Source of the DNA: Cristatella mucedo
Lineage: Eukaryota > Bryozoa > Phylactolaemata > Cristatellidae
Direction of reading: 5' to 3'
Length of the DNA: 64,000 bases
NCBI GenBank assembly: GCA_009760855.2
Contig: WPIO01000001.1
Location: forward strand, 3,618,001-3,682,000
Within the stretch, counting starts at the first letter, position 1, and each line of letters begins with the position of its first letter. Shown piece after piece: positions 55,072 through 64,000 of the stretch. The notes below the pieces were generated by a model. The model had not been told where the DNA came from, searched no databases, and saw only the letters and a program-made list of their open reading frames with translations. Position numbers and translations under genes: made by a program.

Positions 55072-55573
55072 ACAAAGAAAAGCTCGAACTGACGGTGCCT
55101 CTGTTTGTGCCGGTGCAGCGATATCCCCTGTGCAAAAGCCTAAACACTGCCTAAAAAGTGGGACGGATGAGCTGTGCGGCCAGCCCTCTGCCAGTGCTCC
55201 GGGAGACAAGCTCAGCTATGGGCAAGGCCCCATGCTTAGCGTGTACGTGGACATGGATGCTGTGCTTCGCAAGAGCATCGCCAATCTCGCCAGCGGCAGT
55301 GACGAATGCCACCCTAGCCCTACCTACGACGTGCCTTTTGAGATGCAGCCGAGCGAGTGCAGTGGCCGCTGCAGCCATAATAGCCAGCTCGACATTCAAT
55401 GGCTGCCGTCCGTGCTACTGGCTCAGCCAAGTCCGTGCGATGAGAACGCCTACGTCGAAGCTTCGCTTCTGCTCGAGTGCTACTATATCAACGTTGGCAG
55501 TTCCGGCAGGCTGCCTGCCACTGGAGGCTCCCATCTTGGAGCCCGGGATGCAGGGGATGCAACCGAACGTTGA
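55072..55573 (+). CDS. Gene B exon 6: cytoplasmic tail with several SH2-binding-type tyrosines
   Basis: The last coding exon ends in TGA at 55571-55573. The acceptor at 55071 is my best phase-2 choice (TCTCTGCTCACGGGTGAG|); the stronger-looking GTGCAG| at 55118 is in the wrong phase, so an extra small exon is possible. The tail begins with basic RQRKAR and carries four tyrosine motifs: SVYVDMDA (YxxM, the PI3-kinase p85 type), SPTYDVPF (YDxP, the Crk/Nck type), ENAYVEAS, and CYYINVGS (YxN, the Grb2 type). This set would recruit activating adaptors if phosphorylated, in contrast to the ITIM-like tail of gene A. These roles are inferred from motif rules. Confidence 0.65.
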
Positions 55574-57169
55574 CCTGCCGTCGTGACCACTGGTGTGCTG
55601 CTACGAGCCGAGCCTCGGGCTGAGGCAGATGCGTGCGATGCTTGCTCTTTCAGCTGGAGCCCATACGAAAACGTTCCTGCCACCGGCTCTTGAAAGGTTA
55701 TCGAGCCGGCAACAGCTGGGCACAGTTTCTTTTTGGTGCATTGCGACAGATCTCTGTTCTGTGCACACCATATTCCATTTTTTTTCTTTTTACTACGCGC
55801 CTTTTAGTTTCCTTTTAGTTGCCTTTTAGTTTAGTTTAGTTTTAGTTTTAGTTTCTTTTAGTTTAGATTCCGGCTGCCTGGTCCGATCTACTTCATGCAG
55901 AGGGGTGCTCTGCTTTGACTGCTTGTCTGTTTATGGGACGCTCGATTGTGGTCTCGTCTCGACATGCCTGAATAGCTACAGTACTTGCATATGCTCTCCC
56001 ATTCGTGCCTTATCTGGCTGAGGCGTCCGTTTAGCGATTGCTCGTTGCCTGTATGAAGGCTTTCGTTATTTTCACGTGTGTTTTGAGCCTGGCAGTGACC
56101 CACTTGGTCCACCTTGCCGGGCTGAGATGTCTGTCACTTTTTTTGCAAAGAGTCGTAGTACATCGCTGAGCCCAATTTTACTTCTGACTCATTTTGCCAG
56201 CAAGCAAAAAAATTAGTAGGCAAACCCTTGGCAGCCACAGCTGCTCAGTCCTGTGTTCAGTGAACTATTTATCTATGAGCATGTGAGTAATCAGCAGACC
56301 TGGTGGTGAGCTAACCCCCCCCCCAAGCAGCTGCTGCTGTCTGCTTGCATTGTCGCAATGCCACAACTAACTGCACTACAGGACGTTGGAAAAACTATTG
56401 ATCCAGGATTCATGCCTGCTGTGACCTCACTTATCTGACTTGCTAATGGACTAGCCGATCTAGACGGCTCAGGCAGATGCCATTTATTAGAGAAATCCAG
56501 AATCTGGCCGCACGACCAGCACACTGGCTGGGAATCAGCTGCTGCAAGAGGGCCCACTGTTCTCGCCTCAGCGGCTTCCGCCGGAGTAGTCCGCTCTCGC
56601 GGTACAGCAGACACAACAGACAGAAAAGCGATGCTTGGAAAAATTTGCTCTACACTCATAGCAGCCTGAGGCATATTCCTCTACAGTAGGCAGGGCCTCT
56701 TCTTCCTACAGCTCTCAGCAGATTTGCACTCACGAGATCTGGTGAATAGCTCCTACATGCCTCAGTATTCTGTTGTGCCATATTGCACCCGGTACCTTTT
56801 TTCGACCCTAAACCATTTTCTAACGAGACTTTTTACCATGGCAGTGTTTGCTGCAAGCGCTTTGTGGTAGCACTTGTGCAAATTTCTGCTTCCTAGGCTA
56901 TGCTCATGTGCAGCTCCAAATATTTGACTTGCAATTAGGCAATTCAGCTAACTCTTGGTTCAGTTCAAGCTAGATTACTCTAGATCTATTTTGGCTGGGC
57001 TACCGTAAAAAGCCTCTCGGTTACTGCAGCTAGTGAGGAATATGGCTCCAAGGCTAGTTAACAGCATCCAAGATGTTAAGAAATTGTCTCCTTTGCTGAA
57101 GGAGCTTTGATGGCTTCAGGTTGATCAACTGACATAAAGCAAAGTTCTTAGGCCGACCCACTAGGCCCT

Positions 57170-57590
57170 CCACGGCTTGGCACCCTCATACATTGCTGAA
57201 CTGCTGCATCAGTTTAGTCTGTCCTCGGGTCGTCTATCGACAATAACGTAGCTGTTGCAATCCTCTGCTTAAAGACCGTTGGCGATAGAAGCTTTTGGTC
57301 TGCAGGTCCTAGGCCACTTCAAAAATTCTTTCGCAACCTCTACTCTCCCGCCTTTCGCTCACCCTTTCCTTACCGTCCTGACCTGCTACTTCAATGCTAC
57401 TCAGTACTTCAAATTTCACTGATGACTTAGCTATTCTTCTCACTTTCTCTTTGTTGAGTGAAATTAAGTCTGTTGACCACCGAATTCGTACCGAAAGCTG
57501 CTTGGGCTTTGAGTGAGCTACAGAAAACACTCTAGCGTAACACACCCACTCAGTCTTTGTGGAGTTACAGACGGAGATACATGCTGGACA
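57170..57590 (+). mobile_element. LINE2 3' end
   Basis: Contains GGCACCCTCATACATTGCTG, CTGCAGGTCCTAGGCC, ACTTTCTCTTTGTTGAGTG and GGAGTTACAGACGGAGATAC, in the same order as the other LINE2 ends. Confidence 0.65.
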
Positions 57591-58713
57591 GTTATACTGC
57601 AACTGTTACGAGCGACATTTTTCGGACCACTGTACTTTGCAAATCTTTGCTGAGGGAACTCGTGCCAGGACAGACAACCTTTAATTCCGATGAAACTTTT
57701 CCAAAGTCACCACATTTCCTTGAATGCCTTACGTGGATATGTTATGTTTTCTAATTTTGTAGAGATCGCGTCAACTGCTTCGACATGTTTTGCATTGGGG
57801 TCTTCTAGTAGTGATGATGAGAGTGATGTAAACTTTTCCCTACTCGGTAGGTATGGAACAGCATACCGATGTGCAGTCGCTTAGAATCTCTGCAAAAACG
57901 TGTACTTCTGAGGCGGAGTTGCTGTTAGAATCGGGTCAGTAAATTTGTGTACGACTGATCAGAATTCCTGACAGCCAATAGTGCAGCAGTTTAATTAAGC
58001 CAAAACCATACGGGTGCCTTATTTTTTCTCATCGACCAGGATTTTGAGCTTCTCAGACGAGTTTAGCATAGACAGATAGTCAAAGTCTAATGGCCACAAC
58101 CTAGGGCTGAGCTCATGGGAAGTACTAGTTACATGTGCATTCGCTGAATGTAAGGCTCCGAGTGAAGAGCTGATTTAAGCTCATAAATCTGATCTGTGGA
58201 AATGAAGGCAAAAGTAAAATAGAAATGCTATATTTAGTCACGATAAAGTCACATTTCACGAATCCAAGTCGCTAGTTGTCCATCGTCTCACTTGCCATGT
58301 GACGATTGTGTTAGATCGTTAAGTTCTAGTCCGAAGTTCGATTTCCGATTATCCAAGCATTTTCCGGTGGTCAGTAACCACCGAAAATGGCCTAGGATCT
58401 GTCGCTCTTGCATTTTATGAATGGCAAAACTTTCACCGATAAAGAGTTCCCGACTTCGTCACCAGCACTCTGTGACCCAACGGACCCTTCACTCTGAACG
58501 AGGCGTCTGCATCAACTTTCTCCATGATCGTTTGTCCTGATTTTTGTGCCAGTGGTCGTGAGCTTGCATGACAAACAACGCCACATAAAAGCTTGCTATA
58601 ATGGATTTCATTTTGCAATAAGGCAGGCGTATTTGCTAATAAATATATGCTTGAGATTGAATTCATAAGCACAGTGGTTATGCTCTTCATTATCAAAATT
58701 CACCTTTTCCTTT

Positions 58714-58718
<5 letters not shown>

Positions 58719-58751
<33 letters not shown>

Positions 58752-58752
58752 C
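58719..58752. repeat. GA microsatellite
   Basis: (GA)n of about 32 bp, followed by GGCAGAGAAAGGGGAGG. Confidence 0.9.
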
Positions 58753-59466
58753 AGAGAAAGGGGAGGTGGAATATACACACAAACACACACAGGCATATTT
58801 ATAGCGAGATGCCTAGCCCGGGTTGGGTTAAGCAAACGGTCGAAGTCTGGGGCCAATGAGAGCTTATTTTCACTCAGTTTCGTGGTGACCCATACAGCTC
58901 AATTCGCCGCTTCGCTGCGTGCACCAGCTGAGCGGTTCTCTCGTCCACACAGCGAGCTGTCTCAATTACAGCTCGAGGATCAAATGACCGCAGGCAGCAC
59001 TTTCGGACGAGCTATGGCTCTATCCATGGCTGGTGGGCTTCTGGCAGCACTTCTCAATTCGATTTGCAGATGGTGAGCTGAAACCGCCGAAGCTTATCGT
59101 ACTCTTAATCCAAGGCAATCGGCGCTGGCGGATATTTTACCTACTGCGTCCCCTAGATGGGCAGCGGCTGAACCGCAGGCGGCGCTCGGGACTTCAGGCA
59201 GCGAAAGCCTGTTGCACCGCACTGCGCCGTCAGAGCGACGTCTCTGCAGCGGCTTCACGGCGGACTCAAGCTGCAGGATTGACACGGGTCTGAGTCACTA
59301 ATGAGTTACCCTTTGAACCCTACACAAATAGGAGGCAGCTTCTGGGGCCAGTGCCAGCTTGATGTTGACTGTTACCTGGCTCGGACCAGCCAATCGTTGA
59401 GCCTCAGCTCAATTGTCGGCTACTACCTGTTAGTAGACCCGTTTCGGCCATGCTAGGTTACTAGCT

Positions 59467-59530
59467 ATGGGTCAGCCTTCGACGATACGTGCAGCAGTGA
59501 TGATTCTCCATGTGCTCGTAGCCGCGACCG
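59467..59530 (+). CDS. Gene C exon 1: signal peptide of a third receptor gene
   Basis: The exon starts at ATG and encodes MGQPSTIRAAVMILHVLVAA plus Thr and one base, a convincing signal peptide. The donor G|GTAAGC is in phase 1, as in genes A and B. It lies 3.9 kb after the gene B stop, similar to the A-to-B spacing of 4.2 kb. No lectin exon follows before the window ends at 64000, but in genes A and B the lectin exon is 3.7 and 28.5 kb away, so it may lie outside. Identity as a third array member is inference. Confidence 0.5.
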
Positions 59531-59559
59531 GTAAGCAGTCGGGTCGCTCTCGACGCCTC

Positions 59560-59600
59560 TACCTCTACCCTCTACCCTCTACCCTCTACATCTACTAACC
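59560..59600. repeat. CTCTACC short tandem repeat
   Basis: Four to five units of CTCTACC in gene C intron 1, 30 bp after the exon 1 donor. Confidence 0.8.
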
Positions 59601-59865
59601 TAGACCACTATCCTCTCTACCTTGAGAGAAGAAGCAAGGTGAGCCGTGCATGCCACTGGTCAAGCAGCCTTCGTGCACTGACCGGACGCCAGTCTCACTT
59701 AAGCCGAGCGACATCTAAACGCCAGGGATAGGATCCGACCGCTAGGTGTAATGGGTAGTCTCTGGGATCTGCTGGTCTCGATTTTTTGTCTGTGCGATGG
59801 TGTGCTGTTCGGTGGCTGCTTTTTCGCCTGAACCTCGGCGGACACAGCTTACCGTAGGACGGCTG

Positions 59866-60005
59866 CTTTGGCCCTGTGGTTTAAAGTGCTCGCCCCTACC
59901 AAAGTCTGGCCGAGGTCTTGAGCTCGAGCCCTGTGTCACATGTGAAGCGCCTGAATAAAAATTAAGTTCTCTAAGGGCGCTATGCAATTGAGTTATAATT
60001 AGTAG
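59866..60005 (+). mobile_element. SINE B (tRNA-derived, LINE1-like tail)
   Basis: Head: GGCCCTGTGGTTTAAAGTGC (A box region) and GGTCTTGAGCTCGAGCCC (B box region). Tail: ATTAAGTTCTCTAAGGGCGC, which matches the LINE1 3' end. A second copy lies at 62900-63045. Confidence 0.7.
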
Positions 60006-60721
60006 TATAGCAGAGTGAGACAATCGTCAAGCAGACTGTCTGGCCTCTTGAGTTCGGTTCAAGTTGGGGGTCTTCAAACTTGCCCTTCCGATGACCTTAC
60101 ATCCCTGACCTATGTAGTGGAGAGGCCTTTCTGGCTAATCAAAAAAGCACCCCCCCCCCTCCATCGAACGGCTTCTATCCAGCTGTCTGTGGGCGAGGTA
60201 TGGCTACCCTGCCGATGTCTGATATATCAGGAAAATGGTATAACGCTGTGGTACACAGACTCAGTCTTGTGCTCATTGGTTAAAGATTTAGATTTAACTT
60301 TTCTCTTAGGTGACTGTATCAGAAGTCCATTAAAGCCGTAGTGGGAGAGTGAAACTATAAAGCTGATGTCATACTAGTCCTCAAGTGATGCTTAAAAGCA
60401 ATGCCCAGTATTCTCCAAAGCAGGCTTATTTGCCATATGTAAAAAGCTTCGGCGTCGCATCTAGCCAAGATCCGTGCTGTTTTTCCCCATGCTTAGAATA
60501 CGGTCGGGCACCATGTCTGGCTTCTGCTTATGCATTGATCGAGCTCCTTATGTGGGAACAGCTGAACCCTGCCGGGGAGTACCGTCAGGTTTGCCTCGAC
60601 TGCTACCAGAGGTTCGTACACTGAAGTGATGTTTAGCTTTGGCATCTGGACACCAAGGGTTTCTGAGGGCTAAGCCAGTGGTCCTTTGAAGTACTATCAA
60701 TCTGTCTAAGTACACCCATAT

Positions 60722-60895
60722 TTGTACCGATGGCACGTTAGGTAAGGCGGTTGCTTTCACGACCTAGGTCCCGAGGTCGTGGGTTCGATTCCTGCGGTGG
60801 GCGATTCTTTATCGCCACTGCAAGCAGTAGTGATAGCCGTAAAGGCTCTTCTGTCGCTATATAAAAAGAGGCTGTTTAATCAGCTAGGATTTTTT
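60722..60895 (+). mobile_element. SINE A, best preserved copy
   Basis: GATGGCACGTTAGGTAAGGC (A box region), GTGGGTTCGATTCCTGC (B box), GCAAGCAGTAGTGATAGCC and AGAGGCTGTTTAATCAGC. Confidence 0.75.
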
Positions 60896-61099
60896 TATTT
60901 TTTACCCATTACCAGCGTAAAATGTACAGAGTGCTACCGGTAGCATGCAAGTAACAGAGTTGAACAGCCCCATGACATGCACTCATGCTAATAAACAAAA
61001 TATTTCTAGATATCATTGATTATTTTACTTACTATTAGATACACGCATTCAAAGGCTGAGCTAGGCCACTAAATAAACAAGCAGCACTAGACATATACA

Positions 61100-62600
61100 T
61101 ACAAAAATATAATTCATTTGTATAGCACCCTAAGAGAACTTAATTTTTTCAGGTGCTTCAAATATATCGTGGGGCTCGGGCCCACGATCTCAGTCGTCAA
61201 ATACATTCACCTTGGCATTGGTAGGGGTGAGCAACCTAACCACTGGACAAAAACCAGCTTGACAGATAACTTCAAAAACTTCAGCTCAATCTCTCCTCTA
61301 TCATTCCTACAAGTACACTGGAATGAGTTGTCGTAGACCAGCTGAGCTCATATATTGAAACTTCAAGCCTAGCAAATAAATTACAGCCTGGTTTTAGAGA
61401 TAATCACTCCACAGAGTTAGCATTGTTTCGGGTGTATAACAAACTTATCCAGGACATAGACTAATAATGATATATTTGTATAGCGCCTTCAAAGAACTGC
61501 ATCTCTTTCTACGTACTTTAAAGATGCTGACTAGAAAGCATGCTGTGTAGATAGCTTTGGTGTGATCTTCATATTAGAGTCACTCTACTCCCTTGCTGCA
61601 TGTATAACTGACATCCGCACGTGGATGGCAGCTAACTTTCTCAACTTGAATGGCGATAAAACCAGTTTGCTAATTATGGGCAAACCAAGCATGATTTAGA
61701 TCTTGGAAAACCTGATGCTCAAAATGGACTCAGCCAGTATATCTCCTGTTGAATCTGCATGAAATCCAGGTGTCCTGTTAAGTGACCATTCACTAGCGAC
61801 CACATCTGCTCCACAGTCGTCTGACTGCTTTCAGCCACATGGCATTACTAAAATTCGGGCTTGCTTAGACATTGATACTACATCCGTATTGGTCCATACA
61901 TTTATGACATCCAATCTCGACCTCTGTAACTCACTGTTTGCTGATCTACCGGCCTGTGCAATCAGGCACTTACAGTTGGTGCAAAACTGTACAAGTAGGC
62001 TTTCTGACGTGGATGGCTCAGTTGCCACCTTCAGCCACTTCTTGCCGACCTGCACTGGTTTCCAATCAAGTAGTGTATCGACTTTTGTCATTGTCACTCA
62101 CTTTTCGGTCCCTTAATTCTCTGACCCCCAGCCTGCCTATCGGAACTATTCTCTCACCAGATTGGGCATCGTACCAACCTCTTTTCTGAATTAATCGCTT
62201 AACTATACCTCATACGAACCTCAAAGGCTTTGGAGACCGTGCCGTTTGTTAATATGCTTTTCAAGCCTGGTACTCACTCTCGACTGAACTCACGACATCC
62301 ACTGACTTGAAATTAAAAAAGAAGCTAAAACACACCTGTTTATCACAGCATTTAGTGGTTCTTGGGATTCGTTCTTTGTGTGCTTATACTTGGTTAGACT
62401 GTGCATGCTGCTTCAAAGCATATTTGCATGCTGACCTTGTGCATGTCATCTCTAACCATGTTGTACTTGTTAACATTGTGCACGTTAACAGTAATCATTT
62501 GATGTTGCTTTATTTGCATCATTTGAGTAGTGCCCAGAAAGAGATTAAGTTCTCTAATGGTGCCTTACGAATATGGCGCTATACCAGTGTGGCTCCATTT
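61100..62600 (+). mobile_element. LINE1 fragment, + strand, RT C-terminus and tail
   Basis: The + strand encodes, in broken frames, IRTWMAANFLNLNGDKT, then MDSASISPVESA and CNSLFADLPACAIRHLQLVQ, matching LINE1 (IRTWMAANFLKLNNDKT; CNSMLTGLPACVIGRLQLVQ). The tail AGAAAGAGATTAAGTTCTCT lies at 62535. Two short reversed tails are inserted near 61115 and 61465. Confidence 0.7.
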
Positions 62601-62899
62601 GAATTGGGTTCTATAAGTATATTTATATTAATAGCATCTGTGTAATTAAACGTTCAGTACCACTTTTGAAGCTAAAACTGAGCAAGCCTGGGTATTATTT
62701 GCAGACTCTGACTCCTGAAGTTTTTTCACTGTGCTGTTTTCCTAAATGGTACAGGCGAATTTTCATGTAGCATTCTGCTACAAGTTTAGTCAATAAGTTC
62801 AGTGATAACTATCAACTGTTGATTCCAGCTAGTGCGAGCGATAAGGCCTCTGAAAACATGCTTTCTCAGCAACATAGTGCAACATAGCTGCCGACATTG

Positions 62900-63045
62900 C
62901 CGAGCTGGTTTAGCCCTGTGGTTAAGGTACACGCCCGACCAAGGTTTGGCCAAGGTCTTGGGCTCGAGCCGTGTTGTATATGCAAAGTGCCCGAATAGAG
63001 ATTATATTTCTCTCAGGGCGCTATACAAATGAATTATATTATACA
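62900..63045 (+). mobile_element. SINE B, second copy
   Basis: GCCCTGTGGTTAAGGTACAC, GGTCTTGGGCTCGAGCC, then GAATAGAGATTATATTTCTC and AGGGCGCTATACAAATG. The structure is the same as at 59866. Confidence 0.7.
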
Positions 63046-64000
63046 TTACGGTAAGCAGGTTTGAAAATTCGTGGCTTCGGGTGCTGCAGCTAACCCATGG
63101 AAGCAGAATTTAGCCTCATGGCTAAACAGCTGAATACAGCTTTTTGAAGGATTCATTAGCCAGTCTCGGTCCTTCAGCTTAATAAAAGGGTAGTGCACTT
63201 TTCCCACTAGCCGTGAAAGCAGCAATACAGTGCACATAGTTTTATAAGCTCGCTATTATTCTGACTGAATATGCTATTATTCCGACTGAATATACATGTA
63301 TGTATGAAAGTAATGCCTGTTTGTATTCTGACGATGCTGCACACAATGCAGTGTATGTTGGCCAGCTTGTAATTGTATGAGCTCGGTAACCTTTCAAACC
63401 GTCCATACTTGCGTGTGGTATCGATCTTGTCACCATCGCCTGTTGGTTTCTTAATGTCGGTACCAAAAGTGACGCCTAGCATGCGTGTGTCATCGTGTGG
63501 TGGCTAGCTGCCTAAAGCTTATACCTAAGGCCTCAAGAGCAGATGCATGTGTGCAGCCATTAATGGAGCTGTCGAGTTGCATGTAAATCCACTCTTTACT
63601 CAGAGAGCCGAAAATAATTAAAGATAATCCTGGCGTAGCTTATAAGCCAGAAAATAATGTAATGAAGCAGAAGCAGGCATATTATGTCTTGGCACAGAAT
63701 TTTCAGCAGCTGATGCATGCAAGCAGTCCAATGAAGCCCATTTTTCTTGTGCTCGTGCGAGTTTATAAAAAAGATAAAAAGAAAGAGGATGTTTGGAGCT
63801 GATTTATCAGTCTCATTTATGTAGACAGTGGGCAATAAAGGATTTCCCACGGTAGGAATGGAATCCATGACCTGGGTCATAAAGAGCTTGATGTCCTTAA
63901 ACTGGGGCTAAGATGCAGGAGTAAAGTCATGTGACATGATGTCTCTTCTACCGTTTGTAGTGTGTGTGTGCATTCGCGCGTGCTTATGTGCAATTGTCTT
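63046..64000. other. Right edge of window
   Basis: Nothing is recognised except a possible SINE C piece at 63825-63895. It would lie inside gene C intron 1. Confidence 0.4.

Larger units (their letters stand above)
55574..59466. other. Intergenic region between genes B and C
   Basis: A TTTTAG-repeat tract lies at 55800-55865, a C8 run near 56315, a LINE2 end at 57170-57590 and a GA repeat at 58719. The region 58880-59440 is GC-richer and contains AGCCAATCG (CCAAT) about 80 bp before the gene C ATG, so it is the likely gene C promoter. No coding region is supported. Confidence 0.45.

Noticed and set aside
55119-55573. Exon 6 of gene B starting at the strong acceptor GTGCAG| (55118)
   Set aside because: It would need a phase-1 donor before it, but exon 5 ends in phase 2. 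It is kept only as an alternative if an extra small exon exists.
56291-56689. 127-codon - frame and overlapping + frame after gene B
   Set aside because: No recognisable domain; frames overlap on both strands in a GC-rich stretch.
59014-59072. Another signal-peptide-like exon (MALSMAGGLLAALLN) followed by GTGAGC
   Set aside because: The donor would be in phase 2, unlike the phase-1 pattern of genes A-C, and a better leader lies at 59467.

Overview
The window is animal (metazoan) nuclear DNA. Evidence: spliced multi-exon genes with GT-AG boundaries and consistent intron phases, C-type lectin (CTLD) exons joined to transmembrane segments and phosphotyrosine tails, tRNA-derived SINEs, CR1/L2-like LINE fragments, and long TA, CT, CA and GA microsatellites. 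I cannot name the species; an invertebrate is my guess. Host DNA is moderately GC. One 21.9 kb block (24834-46764) is much more AT-rich and is a viral-type transposon.

Host layer. On the + strand I reconstruct a tandem array of cell-surface receptor genes with one shared plan: signal-peptide exon ending in phase 1, two exons that together make one CTLD, a Ser/Thr-rich stalk exon, a transmembrane exon ending in phase 2, and a last exon for the cytoplasmic tail. Gene A (5261-16885, 6 exons, 361 codons) ends in an ITIM-like tyrosine motif. Gene B (21040-55573, 6 exons, 423 codons) has instead YVDM, YDVP and YINV tyrosine motifs, an adaptor/kinase-recruiting set. Only the signal-peptide exon of gene C (59467-59530) lies inside the window. 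The exons were found by eye from splice sites, phase and domain; no transcript was available.

Repeat layer. The long introns are filled with LINE and SINE debris. LINE1 is a CR1/L2-like element with endonuclease and reverse transcriptase; its best copy lies on the - strand in intron 1 of gene B. LINE2 is represented mainly by 3' ends. SINE A and SINE B are tRNA-derived, and SINE B shares its 3' end with LINE1.

Viral-element layer. A Polinton/Maverick (adintovirus-like) element is inserted in that LINE1 copy, between endonuclease and reverse transcriptase. It has a 6-bp target duplication (TCAGCT) and terminal inverted repeats of about 275 bp. From left to right it carries: protein-primed DNA polymerase B; an acidic coiled-coil protein; three small unknown genes; a tail-fibre-like gene (-); three small + genes, one strongly hydrophobic; an HNH-AP2 endonuclease (-); a small CxxC protein; a parvovirus-VP1-type phospholipase A2; an unknown protein (-); a YCxxC/CxxC zinc protein with 11-residue repeats (-); an A32/FtsK-like packaging ATPase; a coiled-coil gene; three tandem minor-capsid (penton-like) paralogues; a small Gly-rich protein; the major capsid protein; a YqaJ/lambda-type exonuclease; a second tail-fibre gene; a Cys/His cluster protein (-); a retrovirus-like integrase; and two small - genes. 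Most genes carry stops or frameshifts, so the copy is a fossil. Several ORFs remain open: the exonuclease and four small ones, with the capsid gene broken by one stop. No adenovirus-type protease was seen.

The least expected signals are a TATA(T)AG(A)(A) motif placed almost directly on the start codon of at least 13 element genes, the HNH-AP2 endonuclease inside a Polinton, two phage-like fibre genes, tandem capsid duplication, and the inhibitory/activating-looking pair of receptor tails in the host array.
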